A stretch of DNA of 64,000 bases from Isosphaera sp. (GCA_013822345.1 PNKH01000003.1:62001-126000); one strand, 5' to 3'; positions 35,601 through 43,930 are shown, numbered from the stretch's first letter. Notes: generated by a model not told the origin, from the letters alone. Numbers and translations: made by a program.

Positions 35601-36163
35601 GGGTCGGCGACCCGATCGAGTTCCCCGAGCAAGTGGTCGAGGTCGGGTTCACCGCCGTCGGGTCCGGGCTGGTGGTCGTCGGGGCCGGCGGGACGGTGCA
35701 GGAGCGGGACCTCGGCACCGGCGCCGTGGTCTGGTCGCGACGGCTGCCGCAGGGGGTGAACTCGGCGGCGGTCGGCCCGGACGGGCGGGCGCTGGCGGTC
35801 GGCCGGCAGGACCGGACGGTGCGGGTGGTGCCGCTCGGGCCGCGCGGCCCGGAGGGGCCGGTGCACGTCATGCCGGACACGGTCAGCCGGGTGGCGTGGT
35901 GCCCGGACGGGCGGGCGGTGCTGGCGGTGGCGATGGACGGGACGGCCCGGGTGTTGGACGTGGCGACCGGCAAGCCGGTCGGGCCGCCGCTGCCGCAGCG
36001 GGTGTCGGCGGTGGCGGTGCTGCCGGACGGCCGGTCGGTGCTGGCCGGCGGGCCGGTCCGGCCGGTGACCGGGTGGGCGGTGCCGGCCGCCGTCCCCGAC
36101 GAGGTGGCCGACCTGCCCGCCTGGTACCGCGCGCTGAACCGCATCGGACACGACGGCGGGTGA
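32687..36163 (+). CDS. Membrane Ser/Thr protein kinase with N-terminal zinc motif and WD40 domain
   Basis: 1158 residues. The N-terminus has an anti-sigma-type zinc motif Hx3Cx2C (His26, Cys30, Cys33). The kinase domain spans about 93-365: P-loop GRGGMGVVYEA (100-110), Lys122 in VAVKM, HRDLKPGN (Asp215), DFG (Asp233) and GTPSYAAPEQ. A membrane segment follows (about 385-408), then an Arg/Glu-rich helix (410-450). The C-terminal part holds about a dozen WD40-like blades (repeated VxxVAxSPDGxxxxxG and VRxWD patterns, e.g. GVAVSPNGAV, ALSPDGRVAAVGR, VWDLRTGLP) that would lie outside the membrane. Kinases of this build are common in Gemmataceae and are often paired with ECF sigma factors, as here. 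GGGAGG precedes ATG 32687. Confidence 0.92.
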   Translation: MTRCPTGDDLRRMLDGREPDPHLAGHVQHCPACQASLDTLTADPAVVPGPARPGPDRFRPPPAFFARLLDTPPVATQRPADADPFELPVLPGLTVRRVLGRGGMGVVYEAVQESLHRVVAVKMTHAGRDVTAAERDRFRREAEAVARLHHPNVIPVHEVGEADGRLYLVMEYAGGPSLADQLLGDPWPAREAAALVAVLAAAAQAAHDHGVVHRDLKPGNILFTADGVPKIADFGLAKVLDAPPDGATVGDQVLGTPSYAAPEQLATTAAAGPPARTAPAADIYSLGAVLYELLTGRPPFRSARPVDTLLQALHQDPIPPTRLEPRVPRDLETVCLKCLRKEPGRRYATAGRLADDLQRFLDGRPILARPVPWHERVWKWCRRNPLPAATLLGLAAAAGVAAVSLFWMWREAEARAALETEARRETELRADAEARALRDTTRRNAELRIDQLLAMCEQGEVARGMQGLAQVHDELPDDPDLRRLVRLNLSAWRYRLAVLAHSLPHPSVVRHLAFTPDGQTLVTAAQKQVRAWDTLTGRPLFDPIAHDRAVRGVAVSPNGAVAASWADDGPARLWDPLTGRPVGPDPRPGETVTALAFAPDGRFVVTGSPDGTVRLAPAPGRDGRGWGAAAGGPVRSVAVSPDGKRVLTGRADGTCRLWDAGTGAAAYEPFEAGPDLHSVRFDPTGRYAAVGTAAGDTHLLRLDDGLLPHRVLNPRLPFRTLAFAARSPVLAVGYGEDKPNRPGGCVLWDAGSGRRLCTLDFDGPVSAVALTPDADRALVGGGHRRSSLWFGLPDRPTQVRLGNAGLARALALSPDGRVAAVGRDDTGWAKDAAERVTQVWALPPDQRTGPALPHPAATAVAADPAGAVAVTGDRDGLVRVWDLRTGLPVGEGHALPAAVEAVAFRPDGRRALVAAGPAVYPLDPATGEVDRAAALRFPLQVRCVRYGPDGRRFAVGGNWKGVEVWDAAAGRRVGDPIEFPEQVVEVGFTAVGSGLVVVGAGGTVQERDLGTGAVVWSRRLPQGVNSAAVGPDGRALAVGRQDRTVRVVPLGPRGPEGPVHVMPDTVSRVAWCPDGRAVLAVAMDGTARVLDVATGKPVGPPLPQRVSAVAVLPDGRSVLAGGPVRPVTGWAVPAAVPDEVADLPAWYRALNRIGHDGG

Positions 36164-36191
36164 CCCCGGTCTACACGCGAGGCACACCCCG

Positions 36192-36668
36192 ATGAGCGGC
36201 ATCACCTACCTGAAGGGCGACGCCACCTGCCCCCAAGCGAAGGGGGTAAAGATCGTCTGCCACGTCTGCAACGACATCGGCGGGTGGGGCAAGGGGTTCG
36301 TCCTGGCCCTCTCGAAGCGGTGGGAGGAGCCGGAGGCCGAGTACCGGAAGTGGTACGCGGCCGGGCGGGACGGCGGGTTCGCCCTCGGTGCCGTGCAGTT
36401 CGTGGAGGTCGAGCCGTACGTCTGGGTGGCGAACATGGTCGGCCAGCGCGGCACCAAGACGGGCAGCTCCGGCCCCCCGGTCCGGTACGACGCGATCGCC
36501 GCCTGCCTGGAGCAGGTCGCGGCCAAGGCGCGGGAGTTGGGGGCGTCGGTCCACATGCCGCGGATCGGGTGCGGGCTGGCCGGAGGGGAGTGGGCGAAGG
36601 TCGAACCGCTCGTCGCGGAGCACCTGGTGGCGGCCGGCGTCGCCGTGACCGTCTACGACTTCGAGTAG
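36192..36668 (+). CDS. Macro-domain protein (ADP-ribose binding/processing)
   Basis: 158 residues, essentially one macro domain of the ALC1/TARG1-like or Appr-1''-p processing type: ITYLKGDAT, IVCHVCNDIGGWGKGFVLALSKRW (21-44, with the ADP-ribose-binding Asn/Gly loop), VANMVGQRGTKTGSSGPPVRYDAI, and MPRIGCGLAGGEW. Such proteins bind or remove ADP-ribose from proteins, nucleic acids or O-acetyl-ADP-ribose. It begins 28 nt after the kinase stop on the same strand, so co-expression with the kinase is plausible. Lys in GWGKGF (Lys34) is a candidate catalytic residue by analogy to TARG1; this is inference. Confidence 0.9.
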   Translation: MSGITYLKGDATCPQAKGVKIVCHVCNDIGGWGKGFVLALSKRWEEPEAEYRKWYAAGRDGGFALGAVQFVEVEPYVWVANMVGQRGTKTGSSGPPVRYDAIAACLEQVAAKARELGASVHMPRIGCGLAGGEWAKVEPLVAEHLVAAGVAVTVYDFE

Positions 36669-36685
36669 CCCCGGCCGCCGCGGCC

Positions 36686-38869
36686 TCACTTCACGACCTC
36701 GACCTTCGCCTCGGCGGTGACCAGCGTGCCGGGCGCCTGCACCGTGGCGCGGACGACCAGCGGGGCGTTGAACGGGCCGCAGTCCTTCGCGAACCGCAGC
36801 ACCAACTCGCCGGCGTCGGCGCCGGCCGGGATCACGACCGGGGCCGCCGTCATACCCCTCCAGTGCTCGGGGGGCACCGCCTCGACCGTCGCTTCCCCGG
36901 TCAGGCCCTTCGCGCGGGTCACCGTCACGGCCAGCCGCACCTCGCCACCCGGCGCCGCCAGGACGCTCGTCTTGCCGACGGCCAGGTCGAGCCGGCCCGG
37001 CCCGACGACCACGATCATCTGTTGGTTCTGCTCCACCGACCCGAAGCTGACGACGTGCTCCCGGCCGTCGACCGGGTCCTTCACGGTCGCGGTCGCCATC
37101 ACGCACACCCGGCACGTCCGGCCGAGTTCCATCCACGGCGGGAGGAACGCCGGGTACTCGAACTCCGTCTCGCCGGGCTTGAGGGTGAGGACCGGGCCGG
37201 TCACCCCTTGGAGGTGCCGAGCTTGCTTCTCCGCGAGGGCGACCTCGATCGGGCCGTCGAACCCGCCGCGGTCGACCGTGTACTTCCGCCGGTAGACCTC
37301 GCCGCGCGGGGCCGAGGTCATGACGTACCGGTCGACGATCTTGAACGGCGTCGGCAGGGCGACCGCGAGCCGGAGGTCGGTCGCGTCCGGGACGAGCCGC
37401 GCGCCCGGGACGACGGCCGCCGCGCGGAGGACCTCGCGGAAGCCGTTGAGGCCGGTGCCGGTGACCCGCAGCGGGTGGTGGGCGATCGCGGCGTCCGCCG
37501 CGGCGGTCAGTGTCAGGTCGGCGGCGGCCTGGTTCGCGGCGATCACCACCGCGGGCGCGGTCACGCCCTTCGGCAGGTCTTCGACCCCGACCACGATCGC
37601 GCCGGCGTACCCGCCGAACCGCTCGGCCGTCACCTTCAGCTTGACGGTCCCGCCGCGCGCGACGGTGACCACCTCGGACGCGACCGTCAGCCGGAACCCG
37701 GGGGCGTCGGCCGTGCCGTCCGACACGCGGAGGCGGTAGACGAAGTTCGGGCCGCCGCGGCGGCGGAACTTCTCCGACACGCGGACCGTGTACGTCCCGT
37801 CGGCCGGCGGGGCGAGTGGGAGCGGCGCCGGGTCGGCGGTCTCGGTCGCCTCCGCCCGCGCGACCTCTTTCCCCGCCACGTCGGTGACCGTGACGACCCC
37901 GCACAGCGGCGACTCATACCGCCGCGCCTGGAGGTCGAGCGCGTACCGCGTGCCCTTCTTCAGCTCGACCTTCCACTCGTCGGCGTCGCCGGGCTTCGCG
38001 ACCCGGCCGTTCAGCGCGGCCGGGGCGGCCACCACCGCCTGCGGGTCGGTCACGTCCGCGAGGCCGTCGGGCCTCGCCCGGATCGGGAAGTGGAACGCCG
38101 GCACGTCGGCGGTCGTGACGGTGAGGCGGTAGACGTAGGCCGGGCCGCCGAGGGCACGGGCGTCGGTCACCCGGACGCGGTACTTGCCCGCGGCCTTCGG
38201 AGTGAACCGGACGCTCGCGTCGGTGCCGACGCACGGGTGGGGCGTCGGCTCGGCGACGACGTTCCCGGCGGCGTCGAGGATGTCGAGGCGCGGGACGAGC
38301 GGGGAGTTGAGCGCCGCGGCGTGGGCGAACGCGGTCACCGGCTTGCCGGCCTCCGCGTCGAACTCCCACAGGTCCACGTCCTCGCGCGGGAAGACGCGGC
38401 CGTTCGCCGTGACCGGCAGCTTGATCCGCTCCGGGATCGCCTCACCGTCAACTTCGTTCTCGACCACCTCCGGCAGCTCGCCGACGACGAACACCAGGCC
38501 GCCGGCCCCGCCCTGCGCCGTGAACACCCGGCCGCGGACCGCCCCGGGCTTCGCGTCCCGGTCGACGGCCACCGTGCCGAGCATGTCGGCGGGGTAGTCT
38601 TCTTGCTGCTGCGACTCCGGCAGCGGCAGCACGGGCCCCTCGAACCACACCCGCTTGCCGTGGACCAGTTCCGGCGACGACCGCACCCCCGGGCCGGTGA
38701 CATCGAACTGACACTTGCCGTGGAGGAACAGCCCGCCGACGCGGACCGGGACCGTGGTACCGCGCTGCCCGCCGGCCGGGAACACGTAGCTCGCCGTCGG
38801 CGGGTTGGCGAAGACGGGATGAACCAGCGGGCCGCAGAGGGCGACAAGAGGAAGGGCGGCCCGGTTCAT
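36686..38869 (-). CDS. PPC-domain/Ig-like-fold secreted protein
   Basis: 727 residues with a signal peptide (1-21). It consists largely of beta-sandwich repeats without catalytic motifs. Two pre-peptidase C-terminal-type (PPC) blocks contain DVDLWEFDAEAGKPVTAFAH and GDADEWKVELKKGTRYALDL; an APxNxLRVRVTDxRxxGGPxYVYRLTV-type segment repeats twice (RVRVTDARALGGPAYVYRLT and YTVRVSEKFRRRGGPNFVYR). Proteins of this type accompany DUF1501 and DUF1549/DUF1553 genes in planctomycetes and may act as carbohydrate-binding or scaffold partners (inference). AGGA precedes ATG 38869. The upstream gap contains a repeat shared with the 49126 region. Confidence 0.82.
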   Translation of the reverse strand: MNRAALPLVALCGPLVHPVFANPPTASYVFPAGGQRGTTVPVRVGGLFLHGKCQFDVTGPGVRSSPELVHGKRVWFEGPVLPLPESQQQEDYPADMLGTVAVDRDAKPGAVRGRVFTAQGGAGGLVFVVGELPEVVENEVDGEAIPERIKLPVTANGRVFPREDVDLWEFDAEAGKPVTAFAHAAALNSPLVPRLDILDAAGNVVAEPTPHPCVGTDASVRFTPKAAGKYRVRVTDARALGGPAYVYRLTVTTADVPAFHFPIRARPDGLADVTDPQAVVAAPAALNGRVAKPGDADEWKVELKKGTRYALDLQARRYESPLCGVVTVTDVAGKEVARAEATETADPAPLPLAPPADGTYTVRVSEKFRRRGGPNFVYRLRVSDGTADAPGFRLTVASEVVTVARGGTVKLKVTAERFGGYAGAIVVGVEDLPKGVTAPAVVIAANQAAADLTLTAAADAAIAHHPLRVTGTGLNGFREVLRAAAVVPGARLVPDATDLRLAVALPTPFKIVDRYVMTSAPRGEVYRRKYTVDRGGFDGPIEVALAEKQARHLQGVTGPVLTLKPGETEFEYPAFLPPWMELGRTCRVCVMATATVKDPVDGREHVVSFGSVEQNQQMIVVVGPGRLDLAVGKTSVLAAPGGEVRLAVTVTRAKGLTGEATVEAVPPEHWRGMTAAPVVIPAGADAGELVLRFAKDCGPFNAPLVVRATVQAPGTLVTAEAKVEVVK

Positions 38870-38904
38870 GATTTGTCCTGCCTGGCCTGGAGCCCGGGCC
38901 GGTG

Positions 38905-39009
38905 GAACCCAGGCCGTTGGCCTGGGCTGAGGGAGGCCGCCCCTTCAGGGCTTTCCGTCTGAGGGCCGAAGGCCCGCCCTCCCTCAGCCCAGGCCAACGG
39001 CCTGGGTTC
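38905..39009. repeat. Palindromic element, family C, copy 1
   Basis: 105 bp. The outer arms are 32 nt and perfect (left begins GAACCCAGGCCGTTGGCCTG). The inside has two short hairpins (GCCC-CTTCA-GGGC and GGGCC-GAA-GGCCC). It lies in the 174-bp gap between the PPC gene start (38869) and the DUF1501 stop (39044). A second copy is at 49126-49223. Confidence 0.87.
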
Positions 39010-39043
39010 GGGGACGGGGGCCTGGGGTACCGCGGTCGCGACG

Positions 39044-40360
39044 TCACACCAACTCGGCCATCACCCGGCCGTTGTTGACCGCCGCCGTCGGGCGGCCGTC
39101 CGGGGTGTGGAACTCGCCCCTCGGGTCGACCCCCATCAGGGTGAACATCGTCGCGAACAGGTCTTCCGGGCCGTACGGGTCGCTCGCCGGCCGCTCCGCC
39201 CGGGCGTCCGTCTTCCCGACCACCACCCCGCCCTTCACCCCGCCGCCGCCGAGCAGCACCGTGAACGCCGGCCCCCAGTGGTCGCGGCCCGCGTTCTTGT
39301 TGACCCGCGGCGTCCGCCCGAACTCGCCGGTCACCACCACGAGGGTGGTGTCGAGCAGGCCGCGGTCGGCCAGGTCGCGGAACAGGGTGCTGATGGCGGA
39401 GTCGTACACCGGCAGTAGCGAGTTCTTCAGCGTCGCGAAGTTGCCGTCGTGCGTGTCCCAGTTGCTGTGGTCGATGGTCACGCACCGCACCCCGCCCTCG
39501 ACCAGCCGCCGCGCCATCAGGCACGACTGCCCGAGCGAGTGCCGGCCGTACTCGTCCCGGAGCTTCTCCGGCTCGGCGTGGATGTCGAACGCCTTCTTCG
39601 CGGCCCGCGATGTCATCAGGTCGAACGCCTGGTCGCGGAACGTGGCGACCGCCCCGGCGTGGGCGTTCGCCTTTGCCTCGGCACTGCGGTGAAAGCGGTC
39701 CACGGTTTCCAGCAAAGCGCGGCGGTCGCCGAGGCGGTCGGCGGCGACGGCCGGCGGCGGGACGAGGTCGGGGACCGAGAAGTTCGGGGCGCTCGGGTCG
39801 GCGTCGATGACGAACGGGGCGTGACCGGCCCCGAGGAACGCCGGCCCGCCGCTCGGGTGCAGCTTCGGCAGGGCGACGTACGCCGGCACCGACCCGCGCG
39901 GCCCGAGCGCCTTCGACACCGCCGACCCGACGCTCGGCCGCTGGTTGTTCGGGGTGACGGTCGGGTTGAACCCGGCGGCCGGGAAGAACCCGGTCAGGAT
40001 GTAGTGGTCGGCCGGGCCGTGGTCGGAGTTGTGGTGGCGGAACGACCGGACCAGGGAGAACTTGTCGACCTGCCCGGCGACCCTCGGCAGCAGGTCGCAC
40101 ATGACCAGGCCGGGGACCTTCGTCTTCGCCGGGTTGAACTCGCCGCGGAACTCGGCGGGGGCGTCCGGCTTGAGGTCGAACGTGTCGAGGTGGCTCTGCC
40201 CGCCGTGGAGGAAGACGAAGATCAGCGACACGTCCCTCTTCGGCCGGGCGGTGTCGGACGCCCGGAGGAGGTCCGGCAGCCCGAGGGCGGAGCCGAACAG
40301 GGCCGCGGTGCCGAGGCGGAGCGCGTCCCGCCGGGTGGCGCCGTCGCAGAAGGTGGGCAT
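39044..40360 (-). CDS. DUF1501 domain-containing protein, Tat-type signal
   Basis: 438 residues. The N-terminus MPTFCDGATRRDALRLG carries a twin-arginine motif. DUF1501 segments: LIFVFLHGGQSHLDTFDLKP, FRHHNSDHGPADHYILTGF, ARRLVEGGVRCVTIDHSNWDTH, VVVTGEFGRTPRVNKNAGRDHW. This is the larger 'FLHGGxSHxDTxDLKPDAP' subgroup with a conserved GEFGRTP and GRDHW. ATG 40360 is preferred over ATG 40375 because GGAGG lies 6-7 nt upstream of it; the longer form would contain the ribosome site. It follows a second DUF1501 gene and both lie downstream of the DUF1549/DUF1553 gene at 41818. Confidence 0.93.
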   Translation of the reverse strand: MPTFCDGATRRDALRLGTAALFGSALGLPDLLRASDTARPKRDVSLIFVFLHGGQSHLDTFDLKPDAPAEFRGEFNPAKTKVPGLVMCDLLPRVAGQVDKFSLVRSFRHHNSDHGPADHYILTGFFPAAGFNPTVTPNNQRPSVGSAVSKALGPRGSVPAYVALPKLHPSGGPAFLGAGHAPFVIDADPSAPNFSVPDLVPPPAVAADRLGDRRALLETVDRFHRSAEAKANAHAGAVATFRDQAFDLMTSRAAKKAFDIHAEPEKLRDEYGRHSLGQSCLMARRLVEGGVRCVTIDHSNWDTHDGNFATLKNSLLPVYDSAISTLFRDLADRGLLDTTLVVVTGEFGRTPRVNKNAGRDHWGPAFTVLLGGGGVKGGVVVGKTDARAERPASDPYGPEDLFATMFTLMGVDPRGEFHTPDGRPTAAVNNGRVMAELV

Positions 40361-40377
40361 CAGCGTCCTCCGCACAT

Positions 40378-40429
40378 AGCCCGGGGCTTGCCCCGGGTCC
40401 GAGCTTCGACCCGGGGCAAGCCCCGGGCT
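40378..40429. repeat. 22-bp perfect inverted repeat
   Basis: Arms 40378-40399 (AGCCCGGGGCTTGCCCCGGG, then TC) and 40408-40429 are exact reverse complements around an 8-nt loop. Each arm is partly self-complementary (CCCGGGGC...GCCCCGGG). The element lies between the two DUF1501 genes, ending 8 nt from the stop of the upstream one. Confidence 0.83.
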
Positions 40430-40436
40430 GTATGAA

Positions 40437-41804
40437 CTACGCGAACAGGGCCGCCACCGGCGTGCCGTCGCACAGCCGGTGCGGTCGGTTCTCGCGGTCC
40501 GGAATCATCGCCGCCGGGTCCACGCCCATCGCGTGGTAGACCGTCGCCAGCCAGTCCTCCGGTGACACCGGGCTGTCGGTCGGGTACGCGGCGATCCTGT
40601 CCGTCTTGCCGTACACCTGCCCGCCGCGGACCCCGCCGCCGGCGAGCAGCGCCGACTGCGCCGCCCCCCAGTGGTCCCGGCCGGCGGTCGCGTTGATCTT
40701 CGGCGTCCGCCCGAACTCGCCGGCCACGGCGACCAGGGTGCGGTCGAGCAGCCCGCGGTCCGCCAGGTCGCCGAGCAGGGCGGACAGGCCGCGGTCGAGC
40801 GGCGGCAGGCAGTACTTCTCCTTCAGCATCGCGTACCCGGTGATGCCGCCGAGGCCGGCCGTGCCGCCGTGGTTGTCCCAGACGTTCGCCACCCCGCCGT
40901 TCGGCATGATGTACAGCCAGATGACGGACACCACCTTCACCCCGCGCTCGATCAGCCGGCGGGCGAGCAGGAAGCTCTCGCCGTACTCGTTCCGGCCGTA
41001 GTGGTCGCGCAGCCGCTCCGGCTCGCGGTCCAGGTCGAACGCCTCGCGGACCCGCGGCGACGCGATCATCCGCAGGGCCTGGTCGCGGAACGTGTCGAGG
41101 TCGGCGCCGCCCGACTGCTGCAGCGCCGCGTCCTGCCGCTCCAACTGCTTCAGCAGGCCGGTGCGGGCGACCAGCCGCGTCTCGGGGACGTCCGGCGGGA
41201 GGACCGTCGGGTGCGCCGCCGGCTCGCTCGACTTGTTCGCGGCGAGCTTCTCCAGCGGGTCGTACTTCGGGCCGAGGAACCCGGCGTGGGTGCCGGCGTA
41301 GGTCACCCCGTCGTGCCCGACCGGGCGCGGCACGGTGACGGCGGCCGGCATGTCGGACGGCGGGGCGAAGTAGGCGAGGGCGGAGGCGAAGTTCGGCGGG
41401 TGCGACCGCTTCCGCGGGTTGCGGGGCGAGACGAGCGTCGGGTCCTTGTGACCCGTCATCATGTGGTAGACGCTCGGCTCGTGGTTGTTGTCCCGGTGGG
41501 ACAGCGACCGCACCACCGCGACCTTGTCGGTGTGCCGGGCGAACAGCGGCATCTGGTCGCAGACGCGGATCCCCGGGACGGCGGTGTCGATGGTGCCGAA
41601 CGGCGACCGGATCCCGTCGGGGGCGTCCGGCTTCATGTCCCAGGTGTCCTGCTGCGGCGGCCCGCCCCACAGGAACACGAAGATGCACGCGTCGGCCGAG
41701 GCCGCGCGGGGGGCGGCCGCGCGGGCGCGGAGGAGCGTCGGCAGCGTGAGCGCGCCGGTCCCGAGTTGCCCGAGGCGGATCATCGCGTCGCGGCGGTGGA
41801 GCAT
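40437..41804 (-). CDS. DUF1501 domain-containing protein, Tat-type signal
   Basis: 455 residues. The N-terminus MLHRRDAMIRLGQLG is twin-arginine-like. Characteristic segments: CIFVFLWGGPPQQDTWDMKP (41-60), LSHRDNNHEPSVYHMMTG, LLARRLIERGVKVVSVIWLY, WDNHGGTAGLGG, VAVAGEFGRTPKINATAGRDHW. The WGGPPQQDTWD subgroup differs from its neighbour (HGGQSHLDTFD), so the two DUF1501 proteins are distant paralogues rather than a recent duplicate. It lies 13 nt downstream of the cytochrome/DUF1549 gene stop at 41818, indicating one operon. Confidence 0.93.
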   Translation of the reverse strand: MLHRRDAMIRLGQLGTGALTLPTLLRARAAAPRAASADACIFVFLWGGPPQQDTWDMKPDAPDGIRSPFGTIDTAVPGIRVCDQMPLFARHTDKVAVVRSLSHRDNNHEPSVYHMMTGHKDPTLVSPRNPRKRSHPPNFASALAYFAPPSDMPAAVTVPRPVGHDGVTYAGTHAGFLGPKYDPLEKLAANKSSEPAAHPTVLPPDVPETRLVARTGLLKQLERQDAALQQSGGADLDTFRDQALRMIASPRVREAFDLDREPERLRDHYGRNEYGESFLLARRLIERGVKVVSVIWLYIMPNGGVANVWDNHGGTAGLGGITGYAMLKEKYCLPPLDRGLSALLGDLADRGLLDRTLVAVAGEFGRTPKINATAGRDHWGAAQSALLAGGGVRGGQVYGKTDRIAAYPTDSPVSPEDWLATVYHAMGVDPAAMIPDRENRPHRLCDGTPVAALFA

Positions 41805-41817
41805 CGGCCACCGGGGG

Positions 41818-43902
41818 TCAGTGGTTGAACAGGAACTCGGTGCTGTTGAGCAGCGCCCACGCCAGGTCCTCGGCCGCCGCCCGGCGGTCCGCGGCGTGCT
41901 TCCGCAGGTGCTTGCCCGCGGCGTCGGCCTCCGCAGCCGTCGGGTACCGCGCGAAGAACGTCAGGTACAGCTCCTCGACCAGCTTCGCGTCGTCCTTGTG
42001 GGCGCGAACGAGGCGGGCGACGCTGCCGGCCTCGTGGGTCAGCTTCGCCTGCAACTCCGGCGAGTTGAGCAGGTTCAGCACCTGGCCGACGCTCGGCTCG
42101 CGCGTCCGCTCGCAGTCGCACGCCGTCACCCGGCTCGGCCGGCCGAACAGCTTCAGGAAGTCGCTCCGGGCCTTGCTGTCCCACAGCTGCACCGCCCGCC
42201 CCACCCCGGGCGACCCGGGGAACTTCTCCGGCACCCCCAGCGCCTGCCCGATGATGTCGAGCAGCACCTCGGCGTCCGGCCGCTTGAAGTACGCCCGGGA
42301 GAAGTTCCGGTCGTCCTTCTCGTTCGTCGCGTTCGGCGCCGCGGACGACTGGTAGACGCGCGACGAGGTGATGAGGACGATCAGCTTCCGCACGTCGTAC
42401 CCGTTCTCGACGGTAAACTTCGCCAGCGCGTCGAGGAGTTCCGGGTTCGACGGCGGGTTGGTGGCCCGCACGTCATCGACGGGTTCGACCAGCCCGCGGC
42501 CGAGGAGCCACGCCCAGGTGCGGTTCGCCAGGTTGCGGGCGAAGTACGGGTTATCCGGTTTGGTCATCCAGTCCGCGAGCGGCAAGCGGCGGTCGCCGGC
42601 CGGGTTCGCGGCCGGCATGTCCATGCCGAGGGCGTGGGCGAAGACCGGCTTGCCGGTCCGCGGGTGGGCGACCGGACCGAGGGCGAAGAACGCCGCCATG
42701 CCGTGGTAGTCACTCTGCTTCCAGCGGTCGAACGGGTGGTGGTGGCACTCGGCGCACGCGATCCGCACCCCGAGGAACACCTGCGACACCGTCCCGGCCA
42801 GCTCGCCCGGCCTGGTCACCACCTTGAAGAAGTTCGCCGGCCCGACCTCGGTCGGCGGCCCCTCCGCGGTCACCAGTTCGCGGGCGAACTCGTCGAACGG
42901 CTTGTTGGCGGCGACCGCGTCGCGGACCCACGTGTAGTAGAGGTGCGCCCGCTGGTGCCCGAGCACCTGGCGGTCGACGCGGAGGAGGTCGGCCCACCGC
43001 AGCGCCCACAAGTCCGCGAACCCCGGCCGGGCGAGCAGCGCCTCGACCAACTTCGCCCGCTTGTCCTTCGCCTGGTCCGCAAGGAAGGCGCGGGCCTCGT
43101 CCGCGGTCGGCAGCGAGCCGGTGAGGTCGAGGAAGACGCGGCGGAGGAAGTCGGCGTCGTCACACACTGCCGACGGCGCCACGTTCAGCCGGGCGAGTTT
43201 CGCGTCCACCAGCGCGTCGATGACGTTGAACTGCGGCAGTGCGTTCTTCACCGCCTCGCCGGGCCGCGGGACGACGACGCGGAACACCCCGACCTCGCCG
43301 AGGTACGCGGCCATCACCGCCGCCTCCCCCGGCACGTCGCGGGTGGTCACCACCCCGGCCGCCGACACCCCGGCCACCGCCTCCGCGTTCGACTGGAACC
43401 GGGCGTGCCGGGTCACGTCCTTCTCGCTGCCGTCGCTGTACCGGGCGGTCACCGTCAGCCGCTGCTCGGCCTTCTGCCCCATGACGCGCTCGGCCGGCTC
43501 GACCCGCAGCCCGACCACCCGCGGGGCGTCGGCGGGGCCGAACGGCATCCCGGCGGCGACCCACGCCCGCAGGGTGCGGTAGTCGTCGCCGCCGACCGGG
43601 AGCCTGGTGCCGCCGCCGTGGGCGGCCCGGCCGGTGCCTTTTCGGAGCAGCAGGCTGTCGTCCGGGGCGGTCGGGCTGAGCCGCCGGCCGCGCCCCTCCT
43701 TCACCAGTGCCGCGTAGTCCGCCTCCGGGTCGGACGCGAACACCGACAGCTTGAACCCGCCCTGCCCCTCGGCCTTGCCGTGGCAGCCGGACGCGCTGCA
43801 CCCGTGCCGCCCGAGGATCGGCAGGACGTCGTTCTCGAAGTGGAGCGCGTCCGCGGCGGACGCCGGCGACGCGAACAGCAGGAGCAGCAGGCTGAACCGC
43901 AT
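41818..43902 (-). CDS. Cytochrome (CX4CH)-BIG2-DUF1549-DUF1553 protein, exported
   Basis: 694 residues with a signal peptide (1-16). The haem site is CSASGCH (Cys35, Cys40, His41), a CX4CH spacing instead of CX2CH, in the context HGCSASGCHGKAEGQGGFKL. A BIG2/Ig-like domain (about 145-225: GLRVEPAERVMGQKAEQRLT, then ARYSDGSEKDVT) precedes DUF1549 (LRRVFLDLTGSLPTADEARA, AECHHHPFDRWKQSDYH) and DUF1553 (FARNLANRTWAWLLGRGLVE, LLNSPELQAKL). This three-part build is one of the recurring planctomycete types. ATG 43902 begins the signal peptide; the upstream extension would read through a repeat. First gene of the operon running to 36686. Confidence 0.93.
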   Translation of the reverse strand: MRFSLLLLLFASPASAADALHFENDVLPILGRHGCSASGCHGKAEGQGGFKLSVFASDPEADYAALVKEGRGRRLSPTAPDDSLLLRKGTGRAAHGGGTRLPVGGDDYRTLRAWVAAGMPFGPADAPRVVGLRVEPAERVMGQKAEQRLTVTARYSDGSEKDVTRHARFQSNAEAVAGVSAAGVVTTRDVPGEAAVMAAYLGEVGVFRVVVPRPGEAVKNALPQFNVIDALVDAKLARLNVAPSAVCDDADFLRRVFLDLTGSLPTADEARAFLADQAKDKRAKLVEALLARPGFADLWALRWADLLRVDRQVLGHQRAHLYYTWVRDAVAANKPFDEFARELVTAEGPPTEVGPANFFKVVTRPGELAGTVSQVFLGVRIACAECHHHPFDRWKQSDYHGMAAFFALGPVAHPRTGKPVFAHALGMDMPAANPAGDRRLPLADWMTKPDNPYFARNLANRTWAWLLGRGLVEPVDDVRATNPPSNPELLDALAKFTVENGYDVRKLIVLITSSRVYQSSAAPNATNEKDDRNFSRAYFKRPDAEVLLDIIGQALGVPEKFPGSPGVGRAVQLWDSKARSDFLKLFGRPSRVTACDCERTREPSVGQVLNLLNSPELQAKLTHEAGSVARLVRAHKDDAKLVEELYLTFFARYPTAAEADAAGKHLRKHAADRRAAAEDLAWALLNSTEFLFNH

Positions 43903-43930
43903 GAGGCGGGTCCGGGCGGGAGGCTGGAAG

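Noticed and set aside
40361-40375. Longer start (ATG 40375, MRRTLMPTF) for the DUF1501 gene
   Set aside because: It would place the GGAGG ribosome site inside the coding sequence; ATG 40360 has that site at proper spacing.
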